A model generated the notes under the pieces. It searched no databases. It was given only the letters and a program-made list of their open reading frames with translations, and was not told the origin of the DNA. Shown piece by piece: positions 18,442 through 26,589 of a stretch of DNA of 46,975 nucleotides. The DNA is taken from positions 1 through 46,975 of the forward strand of contig DATBIY010000121.1 of assembly GCA_036556695.1 (NCBI GenBank). The letters are read 5' to 3'. This DNA comes from DASSCW01 sp036556695. GTDB lineage: Bacteria > Chloroflexota > Limnocylindria > QHBO01. The stretch's first letter is position 1. Each line of letters begins with the position of its first letter. The translations under genes were made by a program, and so were the position numbers.

Positions 18442-19400
18442 GGCAGATGCCGGACGGGCCTGCCATCGCCTGCCGCGCGCTGACGAAGCGCTACGGCACG
18501 GTCACCGCACTCGACGCTTTGGACCTGGAGGTGCCGCGCGGCAGCGTGTTCGGCTTCCTGGGGCCGAATGGGGCCGGCAAGACGACCACGCTGCGCATCC
18601 TCACCTCGCTGGCCGCGGCCACCTCGGGCGAGGCGACGGTCGGCGGCCTGCCGGTCGGCGAGGGCGCGCCGAACCGCGCAGGGATCATCGGCTACCTGGA
18701 CCAGGACCCGCGGTTCTATGGGTGGATGCGCGGCCGCGAGCTGCTCATGCTGATGGGCCGCCTGTACGGCATGGATGCGGGAGCATTGCGGCAGCGCGTG
18801 GGCGAGGTGCTCGAGGTCGTTGGCCTGGCCGATGCCGGCGACCGGCGCATCGGCGGCTACTCGGGCGGCATGCGCCAGCGGCTGGGACTGGCCCAGGCGA
18901 TCCTCAACCAGCCGCCGATCCTGCTGCTCGACGAGCCGGTCAGCGCCCTTGACCCGGAGGGCCGGCGCGACATGCTGGCCGCGATCCGCTCGCTGGGTGG
19001 CCCGTCGACCGTCCTGTTCAGCACCCACATCCTCAACGACGTCGAGCGTGTGTGCGACCGGGTCGCGATCCTGCATCACGGGCGGCTCGTCACCGAGGCG
19101 CCGGTCGACGAGCTGCTCGCCCGCCACGCCGCCGACGTCTACCTGGTCGAGCCGCAGGACCCCATGCCCGAGTCCCTGGAACGCCTGCGCGAAGCGCTCA
19201 CCGCCGTTGCTGGCGTGGTCTCGGCCGATGAGTGGCACGGCATGATCCGTGTGGCCGTCGAGGACGCAGCGGCTGCCAACCAGCCGCTGCTGGCGGCGCT
19301 GGCTGCGTGCGGATTGCCCATCGCCACGTTCGAACGGCAACGGCCCACGCTGGAGGACGTCTTCCTACGGCTCGTCGGGCGGGACCGCGAGGCGGCATGA
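18438..19400 (+). CDS. ABC transporter ATP-binding protein
   Basis: A 320-residue ATPase of the CcmA/NatA (drug/Na export, ABC-2) type. Walker A GPNGAGKTTT near residue 43, signature YSGGMRQRLGLAQ near 142 and Walker B ILLLDEPVSALDP near 161 are intact, with the switch histidine in STHILND. A C-terminal domain of about 90 residues follows, typical of this group. The GTG at 18438 overlaps the PLDc_N stop; an ATG at 18447 (MPDGPAIACRALTKRYG) is an alternative start. The stop overlaps the permease start by 4 bases. Confidence 0.95.
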   Translation: MRQMPDGPAIACRALTKRYGTVTALDALDLEVPRGSVFGFLGPNGAGKTTTLRILTSLAAATSGEATVGGLPVGEGAPNRAGIIGYLDQDPRFYGWMRGRELLMLMGRLYGMDAGALRQRVGEVLEVVGLADAGDRRIGGYSGGMRQRLGLAQAILNQPPILLLDEPVSALDPEGRRDMLAAIRSLGGPSTVLFSTHILNDVERVCDRVAILHHGRLVTEAPVDELLARHAADVYLVEPQDPMPESLERLREALTAVAGVVSADEWHGMIRVAVEDAAAANQPLLAALAACGLPIATFERQRPTLEDVFLRLVGRDREAA

Positions 19401-20158
19401 CCGGCATGAGTGTGCTCCTGCGCAAGGAGCTGCTGGAACAGTGGCGCACCCGACGCCTGCCGATCGTGGCGGTGGTCTTCGCCGCGTTCGGCATCGCCTC
19501 TCCGCTCCTGGCGCGGTACCTGCCGGAGATCGTCCAGTCGCTGGGTGGCGTCCCCTTCGAGATCGAGTTCCCCGAGCCCACGGCCCGCGACGCGGTGGAC
19601 CAGTTCCTCAAGAACCTGGGCCAGGCAGGGGTGCTGACCGCGATCCTGCTGGCGATGGGCAGCGTGGCCAACGAGAAGGAGCGCGGCACCGCCGCGCTCC
19701 TTCTTGCCACTCCCGCCAGCCGCGCGGCGTTCCTGGTGGCGAAGCTGCTGGCGATCGGCGGCACGCTGCTGATCAGCCTGGCACTGGCATCGGCCCTGGC
19801 CTACACGTACACCGCCTTGCTCTTCGAGCCTCCGAGCGTCGGCGGCTGGCTGGCGATGACGCTGATGCTGGCGCTCTCGCTGCTGGCGTACACCGGCCTC
19901 ACCTTCCTGGGCAGCACGCTGACTCGTTCGGCACTGGCTGCCGCCGGAATCGGCGTCGGCGGGATGCTGCTGCTGGCCCTGGTCTCGGTGCTGCCGAACG
20001 TGGCCCGCTACACGCCGGGAGGCCTGGGAGGCATCGGCCTGGCGCTGGCAACCGGCGCCGACGCCGGCAACGTCATCGGCTCCGTGCTGGCCAATCTGGC
20101 CCTGGTGGTGGCGCTGGCCGCGCTGGCCTGGCTCACCTTCCGCAGCCAGGAGCTGTAG
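19397..20158 (+). CDS. ABC-2 type transporter permease
   Basis: A 253-residue membrane protein of the ABC-2/NosY type with about six helices. It opens MSVLLRKELLEQWRTRRLPI, the amphipathic entry helix typical of these permeases, followed by the first membrane helix and an extracytoplasmic segment. GSVANEKERGTAALLLATPASR near residue 91 is the conserved coupling-helix motif contacting the ATPase. The ATG at 19397 overlaps the ATPase stop (ATGA). The substrate is unknown. The gene ends 5 bp from the convergent GNAT gene. Confidence 0.92.
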   Translation: MTGMSVLLRKELLEQWRTRRLPIVAVVFAAFGIASPLLARYLPEIVQSLGGVPFEIEFPEPTARDAVDQFLKNLGQAGVLTAILLAMGSVANEKERGTAALLLATPASRAAFLVAKLLAIGGTLLISLALASALAYTYTALLFEPPSVGGWLAMTLMLALSLLAYTGLTFLGSTLTRSALAAAGIGVGGMLLLALVSVLPNVARYTPGGLGGIGLALATGADAGNVIGSVLANLALVVALAALAWLTFRSQEL

Positions 20159-20163
20159 CCGCT

Positions 20164-20679
20164 CTAGTCCGTTCTCAGCCGGGAGTAGGTCACCAGGTCG
20201 TGGTAGGCACCGGCCCGCCACTGTGCGCCGCGCTGGATGCCCTCGCGCACGAAGCCTGCCTTCTCCAGGGACCGCTGCTCGGCGATGTTCTCCACGTCGG
20301 TCGAGGCCTCGACGCGGTTGAGGTCGTAGGTGTCGAACAGGAACTCGGCCAGCAGGTGCTGCGCCTCGGCGCCAAGCCCCTGGCCGCGTGCCGAGGGATG
20401 CAGCTCGATCCCGAAGTTCCAGGCGTCGGACTTCGTGCCAGGCCCGTAGTTGACGCGGTGCCAGCCGACGCTGCCGATCACCTGCCCGTCCTCGATGCGC
20501 TCGATGACCAGCATGCCGTTGCGCTCGTTGCGCAGCGGCCCCCTGGCGATGGCGTCGCGCGGCAGCGGCTGCGGGCCTTCGCCGAAGTCGTTGAACTCGG
20601 ACTGCTCCTCGGCAGCCCAGGCGTCGAGCAGGTCGGCGTCGTCCAGGGTCAGGTCGCGCAGGCGGACACGGGCTCCCAT
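20164..20679 (-). CDS. GNAT acetyltransferase, RimJ/RimL type
   Basis: A 171-residue N-acetyltransferase of the Acetyltransf_3 group. VRLRDLTLDDADLLDAWA opens the domain, IGSVGWHRVNYG gives the central strand, HPSARGQGLGAEAQHLLAEF near residue 96 is the acetyl-CoA P-loop with the RGQGLG motif, and VENIAEQRSLEKAGFVREG near 127 closes it. It follows mfd by 9 bp. A TAGGCT hexamer overlapping the mfd stop codon lies exactly 6 bases before the ATG, suggesting its own leaderless transcript. Target unknown. Confidence 0.9.
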   Translation of the reverse strand: MGARVRLRDLTLDDADLLDAWAAEEQSEFNDFGEGPQPLPRDAIARGPLRNERNGMLVIERIEDGQVIGSVGWHRVNYGPGTKSDAWNFGIELHPSARGQGLGAEAQHLLAEFLFDTYDLNRVEASTDVENIAEQRSLEKAGFVREGIQRGAQWRAGAYHDLVTYSRLRTD

Positions 20680-20685
20680 CAGCTC

Positions 20686-20691
20686 AGCCTA
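20686..20691 (-). promoter_or_regulatory. -10 hexamer TAGGCT built on the mfd stop codon
   Basis: The TAG stop of mfd is the first half of TAGGCT; six bases later comes the ATG of the GNAT gene, so +1 equals the start codon. Confidence 0.4.
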
Positions 20692-23600
20692 TCGCGCCGC
20701 CAGCGCCGTGAGCGCGCGCACTGCCACGTCGACGGGGTCGCGCCCGGAGGCCACGGGGATGCGCACCTGGTTCGAGGCGAGCGTCGGCCGGAAGCCGGCC
20801 GTGGACAGGGCAAGGGACACCGCGTGGCGGTCGTAGCGCGGCCACTTGAAGGTCACGCTGCGAGCCTCGGCACGCACCTCCGGGACGCGCGCTGCCTCCG
20901 CGGCCAGGCGCACCGCCACCGCCCGGAAAAGGCCCTCGACCGGCGGCGGAACCGGGCCGAAGCGGTCGCGCAGGTCGGCGCGCAGCTGCTCCGCATCGGC
21001 GTCCGAGCGGATGGCGGCGAAGCGGCGATACATCTCCAGCTTGGCGCCCGAGTCGCCGATGTATGCGTCGGGCAGGTAGGCGGAGCCCGGCAGGTCCATG
21101 CGCACCGGCGCCGGCTCGACGCCGATCGCCCGCCCTCGGCGCACGTCGACCGCCTCGGCCAGCATGCGGGTGTAGAGCTCGAAGCCCACCGCCTCCATGA
21201 AGCCGTGCTGCTCGGCGCCCAGGATGTTGCCGGCCCCGCGGATCTCCAGGTCGGACAGCGCGATCTGGTAGCCGGCGCCGAGGTCGGAGGCGCTGAAGAT
21301 GGCGTGCAGCCGCTTGCGGGCGACCGGTGACAGCGGCATGCCGCGCCGATGCAGCAGGTAGGCGTAGGCGCGGCGGTCGGATCGGCCCACCCGCCCGCGC
21401 AGCTGGTAGAGCTGCGCCAGGCCGAAGGTGTCGGCCCGGCTGATGATGATGGTGTTGGCGTTCGGGATGTCCAGGCCGGACTCGATGATGGTGGTGCACA
21501 CCAGGACGTCGAAGCGGCCCGAGTCGAAGTCGAGCATCACCCGTTCGAGCATGCCCTCCGCCATCTGGCCATGGCCGATGGCCACCTTGGCCCGCGGCAC
21601 CAGGCGGCGTACCCGCTCGGCGGCCGACTCGATGGTGTCGACCCGGTTGTGCACGAAGAAGACCTGCCCACCGCGGTCCAGCTCGCGGTTGATGGCGTCG
21701 CGCACCAGCCCGTCGTCGTCCTCGGCGATGCGCGTCTGGATGGGCAGGCGCGCCTCCGGCGGCGTCTCGATGACGCTCAGGTCGCGGATGCCGACCAGGG
21801 ACAGATGCAACGTGCGCGGGATGGGCGTCGCCGAGAGGGTCAGCACGTCCACCTCGCGGCGCAGCGACTTGATGCGCTCCTTGTGCCCCACGCCGAAGCG
21901 CTGCTCCTCGTCGACCACCAGCAGTCCAAGGTCCGCAAAGCCGACGTCCTTGCTTAGGATCCGATGGGTGCCGATCAGCACGTCCACGCTGCCGTCGGCC
22001 ACGCCAGCCACGATCCGCTCCTGCTCGCGCTTGGGCACGAAGCGGCTCAGCATTTCGACGCGGACCGGGAAGGGCGCCAGGCGGCGTTGGAAGGTGCCCA
22101 GGTGCTGCTGCGCCAGCACGGTGGTCGGCACCAGCACCGCCACCTGCTTTCCGTCTTGGACCGCCTTGAAGGCGGCGCGCAGCGCGACCTCGGTCTTGCC
22201 ATAGCCCACGTCGCCGCAGACCAGCCGATCCATCGGCCGGCGGCGCAGCATGTCGGCCTTGACCTCCTCGATGGTGCGCGCCTGGTCCGGCGTCTCGGTG
22301 TACGGGAAGGCCTCCTCAAGCTCGCGCTGCCAGACGGCGTCCGGCGAGAAGCTGAACCCGGGCGCCGCCTCGCGCGCGGCATAGATCTCCAGCAGGTCCT
22401 CCGCCAACTCGGCCACGGCGCGGCGCACGCGCCGCTTGGTCCGCTCCCAGTCGGTGCCGCCCAGCTTGCTGAGCGCCGGCCCCGCGCCCCCCGAGTAGCG
22501 GCTGATGCGCCCGATCTGGTCGGCCGGCAGGAAGATCTTGTCGTCGCCGGCGAAGTCGAGCTGCAGGTACTCCTTCACGTCGCCGCCGTACTCGCGCTGG
22601 GTCATGCCAACGTAGCGCGCGATGCCGTGGTCCACGTGGACCACCAGGTCGCCGGCCTCCAGCTTGCCGATCAGGTCGCGCGACACCACCCGCTTGCCAG
22701 GGGCCAGGCGTCGCACCCGGGTCGCGCCGAACAGCTCGCGATCCGTCAGCACCAGCAAGCCCGAAGGCCGATGGGTGAGCCCGCTCGACAACGAGCCGTG
22801 GACCAGGCCGATGGCGCCGCGCGGCGGCGCCTCCGCCAGCTCGGCCACCGCAGCGGCCGGCACGCCGGCTTCCTCGAGCAGCTCGCCGATGCGGCTGGCC
22901 TGGTCGGTACTCAGGACGAGGCGGCTGTCGGCCGACTGCTCGCGCAGCCACTCCCCCAGCCGCTCCACGCGCCCAGGGAGCACCGGCGCCGCGCCGTAGC
23001 CTGCGTCCTCCCCGTCCTGCTCGTCCAGCGTCTCGGTGGCGCGAGCCTGCAGCGCCTTGAGCGCGGGTCCTGCCTCGAAGGGTAGCGGCCAGTCCTGTGG
23101 CAACTCGCCCGCAGCCACCAGGCCATCCCTTCGCTCGGCTGCCTGCGCGTCCAGCGCCCCGGCGACTGCGGCGAGCTCGGTCGGATCGGTCAGCACCAGG
23201 TGCGCCTCGGCCGGGAGATGGTCGAGCGCTGGACCGGCGGTGAGCAGCGAGGCCCACGTCTCGGCCGCTTCGCCCAGGTCGCCCTGCTCCAGGCGCGACA
23301 GGTCCGCCTGCAGCTGCTCGCCCAGACCGCCCGGCGCACGCTCGGCGATGCTCGTCCAGCCGTCGGCCGGCAGGAACTCGCTGGCGGGCAGAAGGACCGC
23401 GGACTCCAGCCGGCGGCGCGAGGCCTGCGTCACTGGGTCGAAGGCGCGGATCGACTCGACCTCGTCGCCGAACAGGTCGATCCGCACCGGCTCCGGCGTG
23501 CCCGGCGGCCACACGTCCACGATCCCGCCGCGCGAGGCGAACTCTCCGACGCCGCTGACCTCCACCGCCGCCTCGTAGCCGCCCTGCACCAGCGCGGTCA

Positions 23601-24096
23601 GCAGGCTCCGCTGCGCGGTGCGCTGGCCGAGCTTCACGGTCACGGTCGTCGCGCGCAGCTGGTCGCGGCTCAGCGTGCGCTGCACCAGCGCCTGCAGCGG
23701 TGCGACCACCACCGCCTGGCGCGGACCGCCGGCAAGCCACGACAGGACCCGCAGCCGCTCGGCCGACTCGTCGTGCTCGGGCAGCGCCCGCTCCAGCGGC
23801 AGCGCGGCGCGTTCCGGCAGCACCTCCACCGAGCCGCCGGCCAGCCACGCGGAGAGATCGTCGGCCAGGCGGTGCGCCTCGTCGTCGGTGCGCACCACCG
23901 CCACCAGCGGAGTGCCGGCCGGCAGCTGCAGGCGGCGCGCGGCCAGGTGCGCGGCGCGGGCACCGGCGGGAACGCGCAGGGCGCCCGGCTGCGGAAAACC
24001 CTCGACCAGCAGCCGCGCCAGGCTGGCGATCCGCCGATCGGCGCCCCCGCGGGTCGTGGGCGGCGGCGCCGTGCGGTTGCGGGTGGCAATGGTCAC
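20689..24096 (-). CDS. mfd: Transcription-repair coupling factor
   Basis: A 1135-residue DNA translocase that removes stalled RNA polymerase and recruits UvrA. The N-terminal UvrB-homologous module covers about residues 20-450. The RNA-polymerase interaction domain follows, with GDLVVHVDHGIARYVGM near 480. Helicase motifs include Walker A GDVGYGKTE near 626, DEEQRFGVGHKERIK near 725 and LSATPIPRTL shortly after. The C-terminal TRCF domain contains DRFGPVPPPVEGLFRAV. The GTG start at 24096 overlaps the pth stop by 4 bases, so the two are coupled. Confidence 0.98.
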   Translation of the reverse strand: MTIATRNRTAPPPTTRGGADRRIASLARLLVEGFPQPGALRVPAGARAAHLAARRLQLPAGTPLVAVVRTDDEAHRLADDLSAWLAGGSVEVLPERAALPLERALPEHDESAERLRVLSWLAGGPRQAVVVAPLQALVQRTLSRDQLRATTVTVKLGQRTAQRSLLTALVQGGYEAAVEVSGVGEFASRGGIVDVWPPGTPEPVRIDLFGDEVESIRAFDPVTQASRRRLESAVLLPASEFLPADGWTSIAERAPGGLGEQLQADLSRLEQGDLGEAAETWASLLTAGPALDHLPAEAHLVLTDPTELAAVAGALDAQAAERRDGLVAAGELPQDWPLPFEAGPALKALQARATETLDEQDGEDAGYGAAPVLPGRVERLGEWLREQSADSRLVLSTDQASRIGELLEEAGVPAAAVAELAEAPPRGAIGLVHGSLSSGLTHRPSGLLVLTDRELFGATRVRRLAPGKRVVSRDLIGKLEAGDLVVHVDHGIARYVGMTQREYGGDVKEYLQLDFAGDDKIFLPADQIGRISRYSGGAGPALSKLGGTDWERTKRRVRRAVAELAEDLLEIYAAREAAPGFSFSPDAVWQRELEEAFPYTETPDQARTIEEVKADMLRRRPMDRLVCGDVGYGKTEVALRAAFKAVQDGKQVAVLVPTTVLAQQHLGTFQRRLAPFPVRVEMLSRFVPKREQERIVAGVADGSVDVLIGTHRILSKDVGFADLGLLVVDEEQRFGVGHKERIKSLRREVDVLTLSATPIPRTLHLSLVGIRDLSVIETPPEARLPIQTRIAEDDDGLVRDAINRELDRGGQVFFVHNRVDTIESAAERVRRLVPRAKVAIGHGQMAEGMLERVMLDFDSGRFDVLVCTTIIESGLDIPNANTIIISRADTFGLAQLYQLRGRVGRSDRRAYAYLLHRRGMPLSPVARKRLHAIFSASDLGAGYQIALSDLEIRGAGNILGAEQHGFMEAVGFELYTRMLAEAVDVRRGRAIGVEPAPVRMDLPGSAYLPDAYIGDSGAKLEMYRRFAAIRSDADAEQLRADLRDRFGPVPPPVEGLFRAVAVRLAAEAARVPEVRAEARSVTFKWPRYDRHAVSLALSTAGFRPTLASNQVRIPVASGRDPVDVAVRALTALAAR

Positions 24097-24689
24097 GCGA
24101 TCGGCTCGGCCAGGTCGAGGCCGTTGAAGGCGTTCATGGCCTCCTCGATGCCCTCTTGCAGCCAGACCTCGACCGCATCTGCCGCGGTCAGGATCATGGC
24201 GTCGGCGAGCTCGCGCTCATCGGCCCGAAAGGTGGACAGCACGTGGTCGACCGTCTCGCGCCGCGTGCCGGAACGCCCGATGCCCACTCGCAGCCGGTTG
24301 AACTGGTTGCTGCCGAAGGCGGCGATGATGTCGCGCAGGCCGTTGTGGCCCCCGGCCGATCCCTCGCGGCGCAGCCGCAGCCGGCCGAGGGGCAGGTCCA
24401 CGTCATCGGTCACCACCAGCAGGTCGTCCTCGAACGAGGCGTCGGTCTGGCGCATGGCTGCCTTGAGGGGGCCGCCCGACAGGTTCATGTAGCGCATCGG
24501 CTTCACCAGCAGGACCCGCTCCAACGGATCCTGGAGGCGCACCTCGAGCTGGGCAGCGCCGTCCCGGACCCGACCGTGTCCGGTCAGGCCCCAGCGGTCG
24601 GCGAGCAGGTCGACGACGCGAAATCCAACGTTGTGGCGCGTCAGCCGGTAGCGCTCGCCGGGGTTGCCGAGCCCGGTGACGACTTTCAC
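24093..24689 (-). CDS. pth: Peptidyl-tRNA hydrolase
   Basis: A 198-residue enzyme that recycles peptidyl-tRNA dropped from ribosomes. MKVVTGLGNPGERYRLTRHN contains the catalytic His and the conserved Asn; VLLVKPMRYMNLSG near residue 60 and DDVDLPLGRLRLRREGSAGG with HNGLRDI near 95 are family signatures. The start is GTG at 24689. There is no Shine-Dalgarno site; a TACCAT hexamer 7 bases before the GTG suggests a leaderless mRNA, from which pth-mfd would be transcribed. Confidence 0.97.
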   Translation of the reverse strand: MKVVTGLGNPGERYRLTRHNVGFRVVDLLADRWGLTGHGRVRDGAAQLEVRLQDPLERVLLVKPMRYMNLSGGPLKAAMRQTDASFEDDLLVVTDDVDLPLGRLRLRREGSAGGHNGLRDIIAAFGSNQFNRLRVGIGRSGTRRETVDHVLSTFRADERELADAMILTAADAVEVWLQEGIEEAMNAFNGLDLAEPIA

Positions 24690-24696
24690 CGGGCCG

Positions 24697-24702
24697 ATGG
24701 TA
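24697..24702 (-). promoter_or_regulatory. -10 hexamer TACCAT for pth (leaderless)
   Basis: TACCAT on the minus strand is followed by 7 bases and the GTG start; +1 falls 1 nt before it. It lies in the 25-bp gap after the DUF4287 gene. Confidence 0.45.
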
Positions 24703-24714
24703 GCGGTCCGCCCT

Positions 24715-25266
24715 TCAGCCAGCCTCGTCGTACGCGGCGCGCAGCCAGCCGAGCAGCTGTGCGTCCAGCTCGTGTGCGCTGGAGATGCGGACCCGGCGGG
24801 CCGCCATGCCGCTGGCCTTCTCGATCCGGCCGCCGATGGGCAGGTCGAGGTTCAGGCCGATCTCCAGGCGGCTGGAGCCGGACGGGCCAACCTGGCCGAA
24901 CTGGCGCCGGCGGCGCAGGCTGACGTACGTCTTCTTGGGGGCCAGCTCGACATCCGTCCCGAAGCGGCGGACCTCCTGGATGACGGCGTCGTACAGCGGT
25001 CGCAGCCCGGCTTGCGCACCCTCGTAATGCGAGGCGATCAGCGCCTCGTCGTCGGCCGGCGCGTCGTCGCCTGCCCGGGCCCGCAGCGCGATCAGGTTGG
25101 CGTTGCCGTGGCCCAGCCCATGGTCCGCCTTGAGCATGGCCACCATCTGGCCGTGCTTCTCGAGACCGGAGGCGCGGACCAGGGCGATCCACTCGTCAAA
25201 GCTGCGTCGCGTGGTGCGCTCGATGTTCGCGATCTGTGTGCGGGTGGCGTCGTCCAGGGTTGCCAT
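24715..25266 (-). CDS. DUF4287 and DUF5655 domain protein
   Basis: A 183-residue cytosolic protein of unknown function. Residues 1-50 contain a DUF4287-like helical module: RRSFDEWIALVRASGLEKHG and MLKADHGLGHGNANLIAL. Residues 70-180 match DUF5655, with LRPLYDAVIQEVRRFG, VELAPKKTYVSLRRRRQFG and a closing VRISSAHELDAQLLGWLRAAYDEAG. DUF5655 is a domain found alone or with DUF4287 in many soil bacteria and may bind DNA or nucleotides; that is uncertain. GAGG lies about 8 bases before the ATG at 25266. Confidence 0.85.
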   Translation of the reverse strand: MATLDDATRTQIANIERTTRRSFDEWIALVRASGLEKHGQMVAMLKADHGLGHGNANLIALRARAGDDAPADDEALIASHYEGAQAGLRPLYDAVIQEVRRFGTDVELAPKKTYVSLRRRRQFGQVGPSGSSRLEIGLNLDLPIGGRIEKASGMAARRVRISSAHELDAQLLGWLRAAYDEAG

Positions 25267-25300
25267 GCGTCGAACCTCGTGATGCTTTCCGGGCCGCGTT

Positions 25301-25333
25301 CGGGCCCTGCTAGAGTGACGAAACGGGCCCTGC
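25301..25333 (+). promoter_or_regulatory. Direct repeats CGGGCCCTGC flanking a -10 hexamer of the FAD oxidoreductase gene
   Basis: Two identical 10-mers (25301-25310 and 25324-25333), 23 bp apart, flank TAGAGT at 25311-25316. The hexamer would start transcription near 25323, 41 nt before the GTG. The repeats could bind a regulator. Confidence 0.35.
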
Positions 25334-25363
25334 CCTGCTGGACAAAACGCTGCGAGGCAACGC

Positions 25364-26473
25364 GTGGCCCATCCGGATCTGCTCATCGTCGGCGGCGGCA
25401 TCATCGGTTGCTCTGCAGCGGCCTTCGCAGCCGAACGCGGCGCATCGGTCGTCCTGCTCGAGGCCACCGAGGTCGGAGCGGGAGCCTCCGGTCGCAACTC
25501 CGGCGCCGTGCAGCATCCGTTCGACGTGGTGCTGGGTGGGCTGCACCACCGGACGCTGCGCCTGTACACCGAGCTCGCGGCGGATTCGCGGGACTTTGCG
25601 TTCCCCGCCGAGCCAGCCGGACTCCTGATGCTGACCGATGACCGCGCCGCCGCGGAAGCCCGCATCGCCGAGCTGCGCGCCCAGGACCCGGAGCTGGCGC
25701 CCACCTATCTCGACGAGGTGGCGCTTCGAGCGGACGAGCCGATGTTGGCGCCTGGATTCGGCGCCGTCCGCCTGGCGACCGGCTATCCGATTCCGCCTGA
25801 CGCCGCCACCCGCGCCTTCGCACGGCGAGCCAAGGCCGCCGGCGCCGAGCTGCGCAGCGGCATGCCGGTGAGCGCCGTATCCGGGCGCCGTGTGACGCTC
25901 GAGGACGGGTCGCAGCTCGAGGGCGGCGCCGTGCTGGTCGCCATCGGTCCGTGGACCGCGGAGCTGCTGGGCGCCGCGGCCGGCGGCGCGGCGGCAATCC
26001 GCCCGACCTACGGCGTGACCCTGCAGGTCGCGCTGGCCGACGCTCCGCGCAGCGTATTGGAGGAGGGGGCGGTCCACACCGTGAACCGCCCGGTCGGAGA
26101 GGAGGAGCCGGACGCCGGCCTCATCACCTTCTCCCTGGTGAGCGTCAACGGCACCAGCACCGTGGGGTCGACTTTCCTGTCGCGCGCCGCCGATCCGGGG
26201 ACGCTGGCTTCGCAGCTGCTGGCCAATGGGGCGCGGTACGTCCCGGCGCTGGCCGGCCTCGAGGTCCTGCGCAGCCGGGTGTGCGCCCGGCCACAGTCGC
26301 CCGACGGCCGCCCGTTCATCGGCCCCGTCGACGGCTCACCGGGCACGTTCGTGGCTGCCGGCCACGGACCATGGGGCATCAGCACCGGGCCGGCCAGCGC
26401 CGAGATGGTCGTGGCGGCGATCCTCGACGACGCGCAGGTCCCCGCGGAGCTGGATGCGGGCCGGGCCGCCTAA
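25364..26473 (+). CDS. FAD-dependent oxidoreductase (DAO family)
   Basis: A 369-residue flavoenzyme of the D-amino-acid oxidase/glycine oxidase superfamily. The N-terminal FAD motif LLIVGGGIIGCSAAAFAAERG and the distal VVLLEATEVGAGASGRNSGA are clear. The C-terminal part has CARPQSPDGRPFIGPVDGSPG and AAGHGPWGISTGPASAEMV, the second FAD-contact region of the family. No signal peptide is seen. The start is GTG at 25364 with GAGG 7-8 bases before it. Lying upstream of an ammonium transporter, it may release ammonium from an amine or amino acid; the actual substrate is unknown. Confidence 0.88.
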   Translation: MAHPDLLIVGGGIIGCSAAAFAAERGASVVLLEATEVGAGASGRNSGAVQHPFDVVLGGLHHRTLRLYTELAADSRDFAFPAEPAGLLMLTDDRAAAEARIAELRAQDPELAPTYLDEVALRADEPMLAPGFGAVRLATGYPIPPDAATRAFARRAKAAGAELRSGMPVSAVSGRRVTLEDGSQLEGGAVLVAIGPWTAELLGAAAGGAAAIRPTYGVTLQVALADAPRSVLEEGAVHTVNRPVGEEEPDAGLITFSLVSVNGTSTVGSTFLSRAADPGTLASQLLANGARYVPALAGLEVLRSRVCARPQSPDGRPFIGPVDGSPGTFVAAGHGPWGISTGPASAEMVVAAILDDAQVPAELDAGRAA

Positions 26474-26477
26474 CCCT

Positions 26478-26494
26478 TTGTGCAGAGTGCACAA
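26478..26494. promoter_or_regulatory. 17-bp perfect palindrome upstream of amt
   Basis: TTGTGCA-GAG-TGCACAA starts 5 bases after the FAD oxidoreductase stop and lies about 96 bp before amt. It has no T-tract, so an operator is more likely than a terminator. Confidence 0.45.
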
Positions 26495-26524
26495 GAGATC
26501 GTTCGCCGCACGGCGTGCTGCCGC

Positions 26525-26554
26525 CTGTCATCGGCCTCCCAGCGCTCATAGGCT
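26525..26554 (+). promoter_or_regulatory. Candidate sigma70 promoter of amt
   Basis: CTGTCA (26525-26530), an 18-bp spacer and TAGGCT (26549-26554). Predicted start near 26561 leaves a 29-nt leader with a GGGAG ribosome site. Confidence 0.4.
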
Positions 26555-26589
26555 GCCCGCAGAACCGCAGCCGCCGTGGGAGTTGCACG

